NCBI RefSeq assembly: GCF_017726655.1
Contig: NZ_CP072308.1
Coordinates: forward strand, 558,001-622,000
Direction of reading: 5' to 3'
Origin: Agrobacterium tumefaciens
GTDB lineage: Bacteria > Pseudomonadota > Alphaproteobacteria > Rhizobiales > Rhizobiaceae
Length of the DNA stretch: 64,000 nucleotides
The notes under the pieces are model-generated. The model was not told the DNA's origin. It saw only the letters and a list, made by a program, of their open reading frames with translations, and did no database searches. The translations under genes and the position numbers were made by a program. Of this stretch, positions 26,849 through 35,647 are shown in pieces (within the stretch, counting starts at the first letter, position 1; every line of letters starts with the position of its first letter).

Positions 26849-27277
26849 ATGGCGGATGGTGGGAAGGTAAAGTTGCGGCCCGTTGGGGCGAGAGCGGAGG
26901 TGGCGCGGCTAGGCCGCCCGTCCGTTTCCACTGTCACGGGCGGCCGCATCGATATAGTGACCGGGGTGTCCGAGCCCGGCTTCAATCCGATCGACCTTCT
27001 TTATTCATCACTTGCCGCGTGTCTTGCGCTGAGCGCCCGGATCGCCGCTAGCCGGCTGGGTTTTCTGGAGCGCTTTAAGGGGGTTGTCGTTGAAGTCACC
27101 GGCGAAAAATCGGCCGAGGAGCCGTATCGCATCATCCGTTTCGACATCGGCATCAAGGTCCACGGTGACCTCGATACGGAAAAACGCAACGCCATTGCTC
27201 ATCTGGCCGAGGAGATCTGCACCGTCAGCAACACGCTGAAGGGCGATACGGAATTCGCAGTGTCCGTAACGGGCTGA
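26849..27277 (+). CDS. OsmC/Ohr family protein
   Basis: A 142-residue member of the OsmC family, which reduces organic hydroperoxides with a cysteine pair. Both candidate redox cysteines are present, Cys58 in LAACLALSAR and Cys124 in EEICTVSNTL, with the family's central strand and helix layout between. It converges with the deformylase-like gene, leaving only three bases between the two stops. Confidence 0.85.
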   Translation: MADGGKVKLRPVGARAEVARLGRPSVSTVTGGRIDIVTGVSEPGFNPIDLLYSSLAACLALSARIAASRLGFLERFKGVVVEVTGEKSAEEPYRIIRFDIGIKVHGDLDTEKRNAIAHLAEEICTVSNTLKGDTEFAVSVTG

Positions 27278-27280
27278 CGA

Positions 27281-27775
27281 TCAGGCCTTTCTCGATTTTT
27301 CCCATTTCTTCACGAGCCGATCGCGCTTGAGTTTAGAGAGGCGTTTCAGCCAAAAAATGCCATCGAGTTGGTCGATCTCGTGCTGGATGCAGACGGCGTG
27401 AAAGCCAGTGGCGGCCTGCCGGTGTTCCGCGCCCGAAATGTCCTGAAACAGCACCTCGATTTCGCCCGGTCGCTCCACCTCTTCCGTAAAGCCCGGCATG
27501 GAAACGCTTCCCTCTACGTGCCTTATGGTCTGCGGCGAGCGGCTGAGGATTTCGGCGTTGATGTAGGTGAGCACCGTTCCCGGTGTCAGTTCCAGCACGA
27601 AAACGCGCTGCTTGACCCCGATGTGGGCGGCGGTGATGCCAACACCGGGCGCTGCTCGCATCGTGTCGACTAAGTCCGTTACAAGCGCCTGCAAGTGCTC
27701 ATCAAACGATGTGACCGGCGCGCAGATGTGGGACAGGCCCGCATGGGGATAGGCAAGGATAGGCCTTGGTGCCAA
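27281..27775 (-). CDS. Peptide deformylase-like protein lacking two metal ligands
   Basis: A 164-residue protein with the peptide deformylase fold and motif spacing, but altered motifs. Motif I reads GVGITAAH (His51 where Gln is usual). Motif II reads EGSVS (Ser90 in place of the metal-binding Cys). Motif III reads QHEIDQ (His132 and Glu133 kept, second His replaced by Gln136). Two of three metal ligands are therefore missing, so ordinary deformylase activity is unlikely. The frame is intact and ends in a basic KRLSKLKRDRLVKKWEK tail. It is third in a tight unit behind the FdhF-like and winged-helix-like genes. Confidence 0.85.
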   Translation of the reverse strand: MAPRPILAYPHAGLSHICAPVTSFDEHLQALVTDLVDTMRAAPGVGITAAHIGVKQRVFVLELTPGTVLTYINAEILSRSPQTIRHVEGSVSMPGFTEEVERPGEIEVLFQDISGAEHRQAATGFHAVCIQHEIDQLDGIFWLKRLSKLKRDRLVKKWEKSRKA

Positions 27776-27793
27776 AGGGGTACTCCGTTCAGG

Positions 27794-28096
27794 TCACAGG
27801 CTTGCAGATGAGGCGGCGAGCGCCTGTCCTTCCGCCGTTGTCTCCAGAAAGCTGCGCTGCGTTCGCGCGTCGCGCTTTGTCACGTGCACGAAACGCGGCG
27901 ACAGGACCGTGATTTCGCGCAGAACAATCGCATGCGCAAGACCAAACTGCCTAGCAATGCTGCGGCTGTCCGCGGCAATGTTCAGATGAACCGCCAGAAG
28001 GATTGCTGCACCCGTCGCCGAGAGCGGCTGTGGCGAGCATTCCTGGACCCGTTCCACTGCCGCCATAAATGCGGCGGCGGATTGCGGTCCATCCAT
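27794..28096 (-). CDS. Small winged-helix-like protein
   Basis: A 100-residue protein whose pattern resembles a MarR-like winged helix: LSATGAAILLAVHL, DSRSIARQFGLAHAIVLREI, then VHVTKRDARTQRSFLETTAEGQAL as the wing. It begins by a TAATG overlap with the stop of the FdhF-like oxidoreductase, and the deformylase-like gene follows after 18 bases, so the three are probably translated from one mRNA. It may be a regulator of the unit or an accessory protein; neither is proven. Confidence 0.65.
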   Translation of the reverse strand: MDGPQSAAAFMAAVERVQECSPQPLSATGAAILLAVHLNIAADSRSIARQFGLAHAIVLREITVLSPRFVHVTKRDARTQRSFLETTAEGQALAASSASL

Positions 28097-30396
28097 TATT
28101 TAGCGTCCGGCCGCAGGCGAACCGAGACCAGCACCGATTTCGATGTCGGCGTGAAACTGCCTTCGCCATAGCTCGACAACGGCACCAGCACATTCAGTTC
28201 CGGATAGTATCCGCCAATGCTGCCCTTCGGGATGTTATAGGGCACCAACCGGAAATTCCGCGCAATTCGCTCCATGCCATCGCCATATTCACCGATCACG
28301 TCGACGCGCTGGCGCGAATGGGCGCCGAGCGCTTCCATATCAGCCGGGTTCATGAAGAGGACCTGGCGATCGCCGTAGACGCCGCGATAACGGTCATCCA
28401 TGCCATAGATCGTGGTGTTATATTGATCATGGCTACGCAAGGTCTGCAGCACAAAGAGATTGTCGCGCTTGAGCGCCTTTTGATGTTCTGTCTGTTCGGG
28501 CAGAGGGCCGCTATAGAAGGTGGCCTTGTTCGCTGGTGTGTTCCATTCGCGCTCCGCCGCCGCGTTACGCAGGTGGAAGCCGCGCGGCACGCGGACGCGT
28601 TCATTGAAATTTTCAAAGCCGGGAATGACCCGCTCGATCATGTCGCGAATGAGGTCGTAGTCATCGGCAAGCGCCTTCCAGTCGACTGCCGTATTGCCGA
28701 GCGTCGCCTCGGCAATACCCGCGATGATGGCGACTTCCGACCGGAGTGCCTCGGAGGCGGGTGAGTTGATGCCGCCGGAACCGTGAACCATACTCATGGA
28801 ATCCTCGACCGTGACGATCTGCGCTCGTCCTGACGAGTTGCGGTCGATTTCCGTCCGTCCGAGGCAGGGCAGAATGAATGAGGTTTCGCCCGGAACCAGA
28901 TGTGAATGGTTAAGCTTGGTGGCGATGTTGACCGTGAGCTTCTGATTTTCGAAGGCCTTGACGATCAGCGGACTATCAGGGGTCGCCCGCATGAAATTTC
29001 CACCGAGCGCGATAAAGGCCTGAGCCTTGCCATCCAGCATTGCCGCGACGGACTCGACGGTATTGTGGCCCCGCCGACGTGGCATGGGCACGCCGAGTTC
29101 CTTCTCAAGCGCGTCGAGGAGGGCCAGCGGCGCTTTCTCATCGATGCCGACCGTGCGGTCGCCCTGTACGTTGGAGTGGCCGCGCACGGGGCAAAGACCG
29201 GCGCCTGGGCGTCCGACATTGCCGCGCAGCAACATGAAGTTGGCGATTTCTCGCACGATGAGAACCGAGTGGCGGTGTTGGGTAACCCCCATGGCCCAGG
29301 TGGCGATGACGGAACCGGCTTCCATGTAGATGGAGGCGGCCTCCTCGATCTGCTCGCGCGTCAGCCCGGACTGGTCTAGGATGCTCTCCCAGTTCGTCGC
29401 TTCGACGGCAGCGCGATAATCTTCAAATTGCGCCGTGTGTTCGGCAAGGAAGGCATAATCGATGATCGCAGGCTTGCCGGCCGCCCTTGCAGCTTCGTCG
29501 GCAGCAAAGACCGCCTTGCTCATGCCGCGCACCGCAGCCATGTCGCCTCCCTGGCGCGGCTGATAATAATTGGTCGCGATTTTGGTGCTGCCGCCGGTGA
29601 TCATCTCGATCTTGTCCTGCGGGTCGGCAAAGCGCTCCAGCCCCTTTTCCCGGATAGGGTTGAAGACGGCGATGCGGGCGCCGCGAAGGGCTGCGCGCCG
29701 CAGGTCACCCAGCATACGGGGATGGTTCGTGCCCGGATTTTGGCCGATGACAAAAATGGCATCTGTCTTTTCGAAATCCTCAAGCAGCACCGTGCCCTTG
29801 CCGACACCGATTGCGTCTTTCAGGCCGACGCCGCTGGCTTCGTGACACATGTTCGAGCAGTCGGGAAAATTATTGGTCCCGTAAAGACGCACCATCAACT
29901 GATAGAGAAATGCCGCCTCGTTGGAGGCGCGGCCTGACGTATAGAACTCAGCGCGGTCCGGGCTGTCGAGACCCTTGAGGATGCCGCCGATTTTGGTGAA
30001 GGCCTCCTCCCATGACACGGGCAGGTATCTGTCGCTTGCCCGGTCAAAGCGCATGGGATGGGTGAGGCGGCCCTGCTTTTCCAGATCGTAGTCCGACCAG
30101 CCGCGCAGCGCCGACACGGTGTGGCTGGCGAAGAAGTCCGGGGGTACCCGCGCTTCCGTCGCCTCCCAGGAAACGGCTTTGACACCGTTTTCGCAGAACT
30201 CGAAAGACGATCCATGCTCCGGGTCACCCCAGGCGCAGCCCGGGCAGTCAAACCCATCCGGCTGGTTGGTTTTCAACAGCGTTCGTGCGCCGGACATCGG
30301 TGCTCCGGATTCGAGCAGGCGTTTGCCTACACTTTTCAAAGCACCCCAACCGCCTGCAGCATTCGATGCCTTGCCGATGAAACCCTTCTTGCTCAT
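28096..30396 (-). CDS. FdhF/YdeP family molybdopterin oxidoreductase
   Basis: A 766-residue molybdopterin enzyme related to formate dehydrogenase H and E. coli YdeP. The N-terminal cysteines (Cys51, Cys54, Cys68 in CPGC and FEFC) could hold an iron-sulfur cluster. Cys184 in MCHEASG aligns with the selenocysteine/cysteine that binds Mo in formate dehydrogenases. Further family features are FVIGQNPGTNHPRML and the C-terminal molydopterin dinucleotide-binding domain with RGVYGDRQVLFMNP. No Tat signal is evident, so it is cytoplasmic. Physiological substrate unknown. ATG 30396 is chosen over the frame start at 30447 because YdeP-type proteins begin just there; its ribosome site is weak. Confidence 0.88.
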   Translation of the reverse strand: MSKKGFIGKASNAAGGWGALKSVGKRLLESGAPMSGARTLLKTNQPDGFDCPGCAWGDPEHGSSFEFCENGVKAVSWEATEARVPPDFFASHTVSALRGWSDYDLEKQGRLTHPMRFDRASDRYLPVSWEEAFTKIGGILKGLDSPDRAEFYTSGRASNEAAFLYQLMVRLYGTNNFPDCSNMCHEASGVGLKDAIGVGKGTVLLEDFEKTDAIFVIGQNPGTNHPRMLGDLRRAALRGARIAVFNPIREKGLERFADPQDKIEMITGGSTKIATNYYQPRQGGDMAAVRGMSKAVFAADEAARAAGKPAIIDYAFLAEHTAQFEDYRAAVEATNWESILDQSGLTREQIEEAASIYMEAGSVIATWAMGVTQHRHSVLIVREIANFMLLRGNVGRPGAGLCPVRGHSNVQGDRTVGIDEKAPLALLDALEKELGVPMPRRRGHNTVESVAAMLDGKAQAFIALGGNFMRATPDSPLIVKAFENQKLTVNIATKLNHSHLVPGETSFILPCLGRTEIDRNSSGRAQIVTVEDSMSMVHGSGGINSPASEALRSEVAIIAGIAEATLGNTAVDWKALADDYDLIRDMIERVIPGFENFNERVRVPRGFHLRNAAAEREWNTPANKATFYSGPLPEQTEHQKALKRDNLFVLQTLRSHDQYNTTIYGMDDRYRGVYGDRQVLFMNPADMEALGAHSRQRVDVIGEYGDGMERIARNFRLVPYNIPKGSIGGYYPELNVLVPLSSYGEGSFTPTSKSVLVSVRLRPDAK

Positions 30397-30787
30397 GATT
30401 CTGCTGTCCCGGACCAATCTTGACGCGCCTGCCGCGCGGTTTGCCATTTGTCAAAAGCGTGTCCAGAAGCGCTCAACCCGGCGCTGTGTCAATGCATAAT
30501 TGTGCAATGCACCCACGCCCTTAAATCGGGGTCTCCAGAGGACGGTGGAACGACGTAAAGGTGGCCGGCGTTGTCGTAAATTAACCGGTGTAAATACCTG
30601 GGATTGTGTATAAGCCGTCGGCCGCGACTGCGCGCTCGACGGCGGGAAGAGGTTTGAAGTATGAATGTTTTGCCGCGCTGGCGCGAGCTTTGTTTTTGCG
30701 CCTATCCGGTTGTTGACAATATGCTTTTAAACGCCATTCTGCCTCGGCATCCGTGCACTGCGGCATTTGAGTACGAGGGGACGCCAT
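30397..30787. other. Divergent intergenic region between FdhF-like gene and mgtE
   Basis: No gene is visible in these 391 bases. A TTGACA at 30713-30718 could be the -35 box of mgtE, with a weak CATTCT 16 bases on. I found no magnesium riboswitch or convincing promoter for the minus-strand gene. Confidence 0.4.
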
Positions 30788-32214
30788 ATGACAGACCGTG
30801 ACGACGATCCTGTCGCGCCCGAGGATGTAAAGCCGGCAGAAGCGCTCTCCGATATCTACGCCGAGGATGGCTCCGTCCGTTCTGATTTCCTGGCGATGGT
30901 TGGTGCGGCGATTGCCGACCGGGACCTGCTGTTCCTGCGCAAGAATGTTGCGCGGCTGCATGAATCTGAACTCGGCGACGTGCTCGAATCGATCCTGCCG
31001 GAGCAGCGCCACGCGCTGGTCAGGCTGCTGGGTTCAGATTTCGACATGACGGCACTGACCGAGGTGGATGAGGGCATCCGTCTCGATATCGTCGACCAGA
31101 TGTCGAACGAGCAGATTGCCGCCGGTATCGGCGAGCTCGATTCGGACGACGCGGTCTACATTCTCGAGGACCTCGACGACGAAGATCGCGAGGATATCCT
31201 TTCGCAACTGCCGTTCACCGAGCGCGTCCGACTGATGCGCGCGCTGGATTACCCGGAGAGCTCTGCCGGTCGCCGCATGCAGACCGAATTCGTGGCTGTA
31301 CCGCCCTTCTGGACGGTGGGGCAGACCATCGATTACCTGCGGGAAGAGGAGGAGCTGCCGGAATCCTTTTCCCAGATTTTCGTGATCGATCCGACATTCA
31401 AGCTTGTCGGGGCGCTCGATCTTGACCGCGTGCTGCGCGCCAAACGTCAGGTGAAGATCGAAACGATCATGCACGAGACCAACCACTCCATTCCAGCCGA
31501 GATGGACCAGGAAGAGGCGGCGCAGCTTTTCGAGCAGTACGACTTGCTCTCCGCCGCCGTGGTGGACAATAACGGCCGGCTGGTCGGCGTTCTTACCATC
31601 GATGACGTGGTCGACGTCATTCAGGAAGAGGCCGAAGAAGACCTGCTGCGCCTTGGCGGCGTGGGTGATGAAGAACTCTCGGACTCGATCGCCAGCACAT
31701 CGCGCTCGCGTGTGCCGTGGCTCGCCGTCAACCTCATCACTGCGTTTCTCTCCGCATCCGTCATCAGCCTTTTCGATGCGACGATCCAGCAGATCGTTGC
31801 ACTGGCGATCCTCATGCCGCAGTCGCCGGCATGGGCGGTAATGCTGGTTCCCAGACCATGACCGTTTCGGTCCGCGCGCTTGCCACCAAAAGCCTCGATA
31901 TCCACAACGCCGCCCGCATCATCAGGCGTGAGGCCGGCGTGGGCATCTTGAACGGCATGCTGTTTGGCTGCGCCATCGGCATCGTTGCCGGCATCTGGTT
32001 TCAGGATATCCATATAGGCGGCATTATCGCCACAGCCATGTGTCTGAACATGCTGGCAGCAGCGCTGGCAGGCATTCTGATCCCGCTTGTGCTCGACAAG
32101 TGCGGGGCGGACCCAGCTGTCTCGTCCGCCGTGTTTGTCACTGCCGTCACCGATATTGTCGGCTTTTTTGCATTCCTCGGCATCGCAACGTGGTGGTACG
32201 GAATCTCGGGCTGA
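30788..32214 (+). pseudogene. mgtE: Magnesium transporter MgtE, broken by a -1 frameshift
   Basis: MgtE is a Mg2+ channel/transporter with a cytoplasmic N domain, two CBS domains and five membrane helices. The first frame (from ATG 30788, GAGGGG upstream) covers the N domain, both CBS domains and the first two helices. It stops at 31861 after LAILMPQSPAWAV. The expected sequence resumes in another frame: AGMGGNAGSQTMTVSVRALA, then three helices ending at 32214. One base appears to be missing near 31819-31822, in the conserved MPxVAGMGGNAGSQT loop. Everything else is intact, so this is either a recent mutation or a sequencing error. Confidence 0.88.
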
Positions 32215-32228
32215 CGAGCGGGCAAAAA

Positions 32229-32257
32229 TTGACTTTTACGTTAAGGTCAAATAATAT
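32229..32257 (+). promoter_or_regulatory. MerR gene promoter with embedded dyad operator
   Basis: TTGACT (32229-32234) and TAATAT (32252-32257) are 17 bases apart, a near-consensus promoter. An imperfect inverted repeat from 32229 to 32250 (TTGAC...GTCAA arms with TTACGTTAA at the centre) lies across the -35 box and spacer, where the MerR-type regulator encoded 27 bases on probably binds its own promoter. Confidence 0.65.
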
Positions 32258-32283
32258 CGTCCGGTGATGAATCGGATAGGCCC

Positions 32284-32670
32284 TTGGACAAGTATTATAG
32301 CATAACCGAACTGACACGCGAATTCGGTGTATCGACCCGTACCTTAAGATTTTACGAGGATGAGGGGCTGATTCACCCGGAGCGTCGCGGGCGCACCCGG
32401 CTTTTCAGGGCTGCTGACCGTCGCCTCATTCAGGAAATCCTTCGCGGTCGCCGTATCGGTTTTACCATCTCCGAAATCCGCGAAATCATCCATGTTTATA
32501 AAGAACCGCCGGGCGAGTCGGGTCAGCTCGTGCTGCTGATGAAGAAGGTCGATGAAAAGCGCGCCGAATTGCGGCAGAAGCGCAAGGACATCGAAGAGAC
32601 GCTGGCGGAGCTCGACAATGTCGAAGAAGCCTGTCTGACACGTCTTGCCGAGATCGGCGTAGGGACTTGA
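32284..32670 (+). CDS. MerR family transcriptional regulator
   Basis: A 128-residue regulator. The N-terminal winged helix (residues about 4-72) reads SITELTREFGVSTRTLRFYEDEGLI and RLFRAADRRLIQEI. A dimerising coiled-coil helix follows (KKVDEKRAELRQKRKDIEETLAELD). It has one Cys near the end, so metal sensing like CueR is doubtful. Its TTACGTTAA-type operator recalls the LiuR regulators of branched-chain acyl-CoA catabolism, but no such enzymes are in the window. The start appears to be TTG 32284 with AGG close upstream. Confidence 0.85.
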   Translation: MDKYYSITELTREFGVSTRTLRFYEDEGLIHPERRGRTRLFRAADRRLIQEILRGRRIGFTISEIREIIHVYKEPPGESGQLVLLMKKVDEKRAELRQKRKDIEETLAELDNVEEACLTRLAEIGVGT

Positions 32671-32730
32671 ACGAGGACCCTGCCTGTCGCGCTGACGCGC
32701 ACTTTTAGAGTCAAGACCTTTCCTTCGTCA

Positions 32731-32793
32731 CCCTCGGTCTGGACCCGAGGGCCAACAGCGACGTCTTATATCCTCGGGTCCAAGCCCGAGGAT
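32731..32793. repeat. Pair of REP-like palindromes
   Basis: Two palindromes lie side by side: CCCTCGG/CCCGAGGG at 32731-32751 and ATCCTCGGG/CCCGAGGAT at 32770-32793. They share the TCCTCGGG core with the element at 675-708. They lie between the converging merR-type gene and the DUF1624 gene. Confidence 0.6.
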
Positions 32794-32812
32794 GGCGTCG
32801 AGTGCTTTTTCC

Positions 32813-33778
32813 CTACTGCGCCTCAACCGTGCACTGTTGCTCTACCTCGCTGACCTTCGTCTGCTGATCGGGGTTGAGTTTGCCTTCCATCATGATGTCG
32901 AACAGGCTTTCCGCCTGAATCTTTTCGAGCGTGCAGCCGCAGAAACGCTGGCAGAGTTCCAAGCCGTAGGCCTGCTCGACGCAGCTTTTCTCGCAGCTCG
33001 ATTTGTAAAGCTCCACCTGATCGACGGGCGGCGGCGGCGCGATGAGGGACAGGACGTAAACGATACCGATCAGCACCGGCTGGTGGATGAGGTAGAAGGC
33101 AAGGCTATGCCGCCCAGCGCTGGCGACGATATTGCGTGGCGAACTGGGCTCACGAAAACGGTCCAGCCAGCCGCGCGGCGTGACGAACTGGGAGACGGCA
33201 AGACCGCCAAGAAAGGGCGCAAGCCACGGCAGCAGCGGCACATAATCGTTGGAGCGCGGCGGAAAGGTCGAAAATCCTATCCATGCCAGCCATTTGACGT
33301 TGAACAGTTCGGATTGGACATATTGCGGCAGAATGAAAGCGGCAGCCGCGGCGAGTAACGTCACGGCGGCCGGGGCCCGCAGGAACAGCAGGCCGACGAG
33401 ACTTGCTGCGGCGATGTTATGCAATATGCCGAAGAAAATGAAACTGTCGGGAAACGCGACATAAGTCGCGACGGTAATGAGCAGCGCCGACCCCGCCACC
33501 ATTGCGAACCTCTTGCCGAAGGAAGGCCAGTTTATGCCCCTTCCGTGCGCGAGAAACAGGCTGAAACCGGCAAGGAACAGGAACGAGGTGGCGATGCCGC
33601 GTGCATAGAGCTTCCATAGGCCGGTCGTCGCAGTTCCAGGCTCGATATAGCCGAAATATTCGAGATTCCAGGTGAAATGGTAGGATGCCATCGCAAGGAG
33701 TGCGATGCCGCGCAGTGTGTCCAGCCCGCCGATGCGGCCTTTGCGGCGTGGTTCGTTGGTGGCTGCGTCTGTGTCCAT
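32813..33778 (-). CDS. DUF1624 (heparan-alpha-glucosaminide N-acetyltransferase-like) membrane protein
   Basis: A 321-residue inner-membrane protein with about seven hydrophobic segments. The opening GGLDTLRGIALLAMASYHFTWN is the hallmark of the DUF1624/acyltransferase-like membrane family. The soluble C-terminal tail has five cysteines (SCEKSCVEQAYGLELCQRFCGC), unusual for the family and possibly disulfide-bonded if periplasmic. Specific activity unknown. Confidence 0.8.
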   Translation of the reverse strand: MDTDAATNEPRRKGRIGGLDTLRGIALLAMASYHFTWNLEYFGYIEPGTATTGLWKLYARGIATSFLFLAGFSLFLAHGRGINWPSFGKRFAMVAGSALLITVATYVAFPDSFIFFGILHNIAAASLVGLLFLRAPAAVTLLAAAAAFILPQYVQSELFNVKWLAWIGFSTFPPRSNDYVPLLPWLAPFLGGLAVSQFVTPRGWLDRFREPSSPRNIVASAGRHSLAFYLIHQPVLIGIVYVLSLIAPPPPVDQVELYKSSCEKSCVEQAYGLELCQRFCGCTLEKIQAESLFDIMMEGKLNPDQQTKVSEVEQQCTVEAQ

Positions 33779-33846
33779 GATTTCCGTTTTTCAGCTTTTG
33801 GAGAGGCCGGTATCAGACTGGGCTTGGCCCCTGAAGTGCGGCTATT

Positions 33847-34539
33847 TCAAGGCCCGTTTTCATCCATGATGGCGCGCCGTGCCTCGGAGAAGAACTGGCG
33901 TCGCAACAGGGCGACGATGATGATGACAGTGCTCGCGATGAAAACATAAGGGCTGATGAACCAGCCGAGATAGCCAATGGACAGAAAGATAGTCCGCAGG
34001 CCGTCATTGAAGTTCTTGGCAGCAATAATGTTCATTTTTATGACATTTTCGGCCGCGCGTTCCGCCGCTTCGCGGTCGGCCCCGACATCGTGGACCATGG
34101 GAATAGCGCCGAACAGGATCGTGCAATAATTGAACAGTCGGTAGGACCACCCGAACTTGAAGAAGGAATATCCGAAAAGACAGGTAAGTCCGATAACCTT
34201 CAGTTCGAAGGCTGTGCGCCCCGCATAATGGACGAAAGGCATGTCGCGAAACACCGATTCGACCTGATCGGTTGCCCCCAGAAGGGCGAAACATCCACCG
34301 ATGGCGAAAATCGAGGTGGAGGCGAAAAAGGCGGTTCCGTTCTGCAAACCCGCCATGATCTGCGTGTCGATCATCTTGAGATCACGCTTCAGCGAATTCA
34401 TGATCCAGTTTCGCCGCCGCTCAGCCATGGCCTGGTTCAGGCTGGCGCGTGAAAACAGCCGTGTTCCCGTCGTCACATGGGTGTAGACCGCCCATAGCAG
34501 GATGAAAACGATGATAGAGATGTAGTCCATGACGGTCAT
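33847..34539 (-). CDS. DUF599 family membrane protein
   Basis: A 230-residue protein with four to five hydrophobic segments, including the family's WAVYTHVTTGTRLFSRASLN region near the N-terminus and FGWSYRLFNYCTILFGAIP. DUF599 proteins are widespread inner-membrane proteins of unknown function. In-frame starts exist at 34608, 34581, 34539 and 34530. I use 34539 because the first helix starts three residues later, but no start has a strong ribosome site. Confidence 0.75.
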   Translation of the reverse strand: MTVMDYISIIVFILLWAVYTHVTTGTRLFSRASLNQAMAERRRNWIMNSLKRDLKMIDTQIMAGLQNGTAFFASTSIFAIGGCFALLGATDQVESVFRDMPFVHYAGRTAFELKVIGLTCLFGYSFFKFGWSYRLFNYCTILFGAIPMVHDVGADREAAERAAENVIKMNIIAAKNFNDGLRTIFLSIGYLGWFISPYVFIASTVIIIVALLRRQFFSEARRAIMDENGP

Positions 34540-35034
34540 CACGGGCAGGGCACCTTGCTGTTTGCGAATCTTCGAAAGCATATTGATTTGAAGGCGATGG
34601 CAAGGCAATGGCGGCGCTCGCCACTACGGGGTTTTCTCCACCGGCATCGCGGTCCCATCATCTGGTTTTTGCTAACGGTCCGGTAACCAAGTCGCATTAT
34701 CAATCCCGTTGCGGACGACAGGTCTGCCGGTTCCGGGTCAGGTGTTTGCGTACCGGTTCCGTGTAAATCCGCCGTCGATGGCAGCCGATTGACAGGACCG
34801 TCTTTCGCACCTAGCTTTTTATGTGGACCGGTGTTGCCGGCATCCGGAAGTGCAGTGCTTCAATGTCCAGCATCCTGCTGGCAGGTTTTGCATCTCCGGT
34901 CCGGTATCAGCGACCGCGCGGCATGAACAACCGGGGGACGCCTTTTCTACGAATCGTTCCCTTCATGTCCGTTCGTTTCTGGCTTGCGGCAACACATTGG
35001 CACCGGTCCCCCATTTTCTCCGTTCAGGTTTTCC
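34540..35034. other. Intergenic region upstream of the cobinamide kinase gene
   Basis: Apart from possible extra codons of the DUF599 gene up to 34608, I see no gene here. I looked for a cobalamin riboswitch because of the gene downstream. Fragments such as GTGTAAATCCGCC recall it, but the full core and B12 box are not present. Confidence 0.4.
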
Positions 35035-35556
35035 ATGGCTGATATAAACCGCTCCGTTTTCATTCTTGGCGGCGCGCGCTCCGGCAAGTCGCGTTTTGCC
35101 GAAGAGCTTGCCGGCCAGTCTGGCGGACGGCTGCACTATCTGGCGACCGGCCGTGCATGGGACGACGAGATGCGGGACCGTATCACCTGCCACCAGGAAC
35201 AGCGCGGTGCGGAATGGACGACCCATGAAGCCCCGGTCGACATTGTCGGCGTGTTGCAAAAGCTGGACGATCCGGAAAACGTCATCCTCATCGATTGCCT
35301 GACATTGTGGCTGACGAATCTGATGATGGAGCAGGCCGATATCGAGATGGCCTTTGCGCATCTCGAAGCTGCCCTTGCGGCAGCGCAGGCAAAGCTGATC
35401 CTCGTTTCCAACGAGGTCGGACTCGGCATCGTTCCGGAAAATCGAATGGCCCGGGAATTCCGGGATCATGCCGGCAGGCTTCATCAACGAGTGGCTGCCG
35501 TTGCAGGCGAGGTCTATTTCGTCGCGGCCGGGTTGCCCCTCAAGATGAAGGGCTGA
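35035..35556 (+). CDS. cobP: Bifunctional adenosylcobinamide kinase / adenosylcobinamide-phosphate guanylyltransferase
   Basis: A 173-residue CobP/CobU enzyme that phosphorylates adenosylcobinamide and then adds GMP, late in cobalamin assembly. The P-loop GGARSGKSR is at about 12-20, the guanylylated histidine lies in ITCHQEQRG near residue 52, and [21 protein letters not shown] is the conserved C-terminal motif. ATG 35035 has AGG six bases upstream. No other cob gene is in the window, so this is an isolated salvage/synthesis gene next to the oxidase operon. Confidence 0.92.
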   Translation: MADINRSVFILGGARSGKSRFAEELAGQSGGRLHYLATGRAWDDEMRDRITCHQEQRGAEWTTHEAPVDIVGVLQKLDDPENVILIDCLTLWLTNLMMEQADIEMAFAHLEAALAAAQAKLILVSNEVGLGIVPENRMAREFRDHAGRLHQRVAAVAGEVYFVAAGLPLKMKG

Positions 35557-35647
35557 TGGCCGTCGGAGACGAGCCGCAGCACTTCCCTATAGATCTGCCA
35601 GACCCTGCCTTCGACCCTGAGCGCCGCAGCTGCAATACCCTGCGTTC

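Noticed and set aside
34609..35034. Cobalamin riboswitch upstream of the cobinamide kinase gene
   Set aside because: Only isolated fragments resemble the core (for example GTGTAAATCCGCC); the B12 box and the ordered helices could not be assembled by eye. A covariance-model search would settle it.
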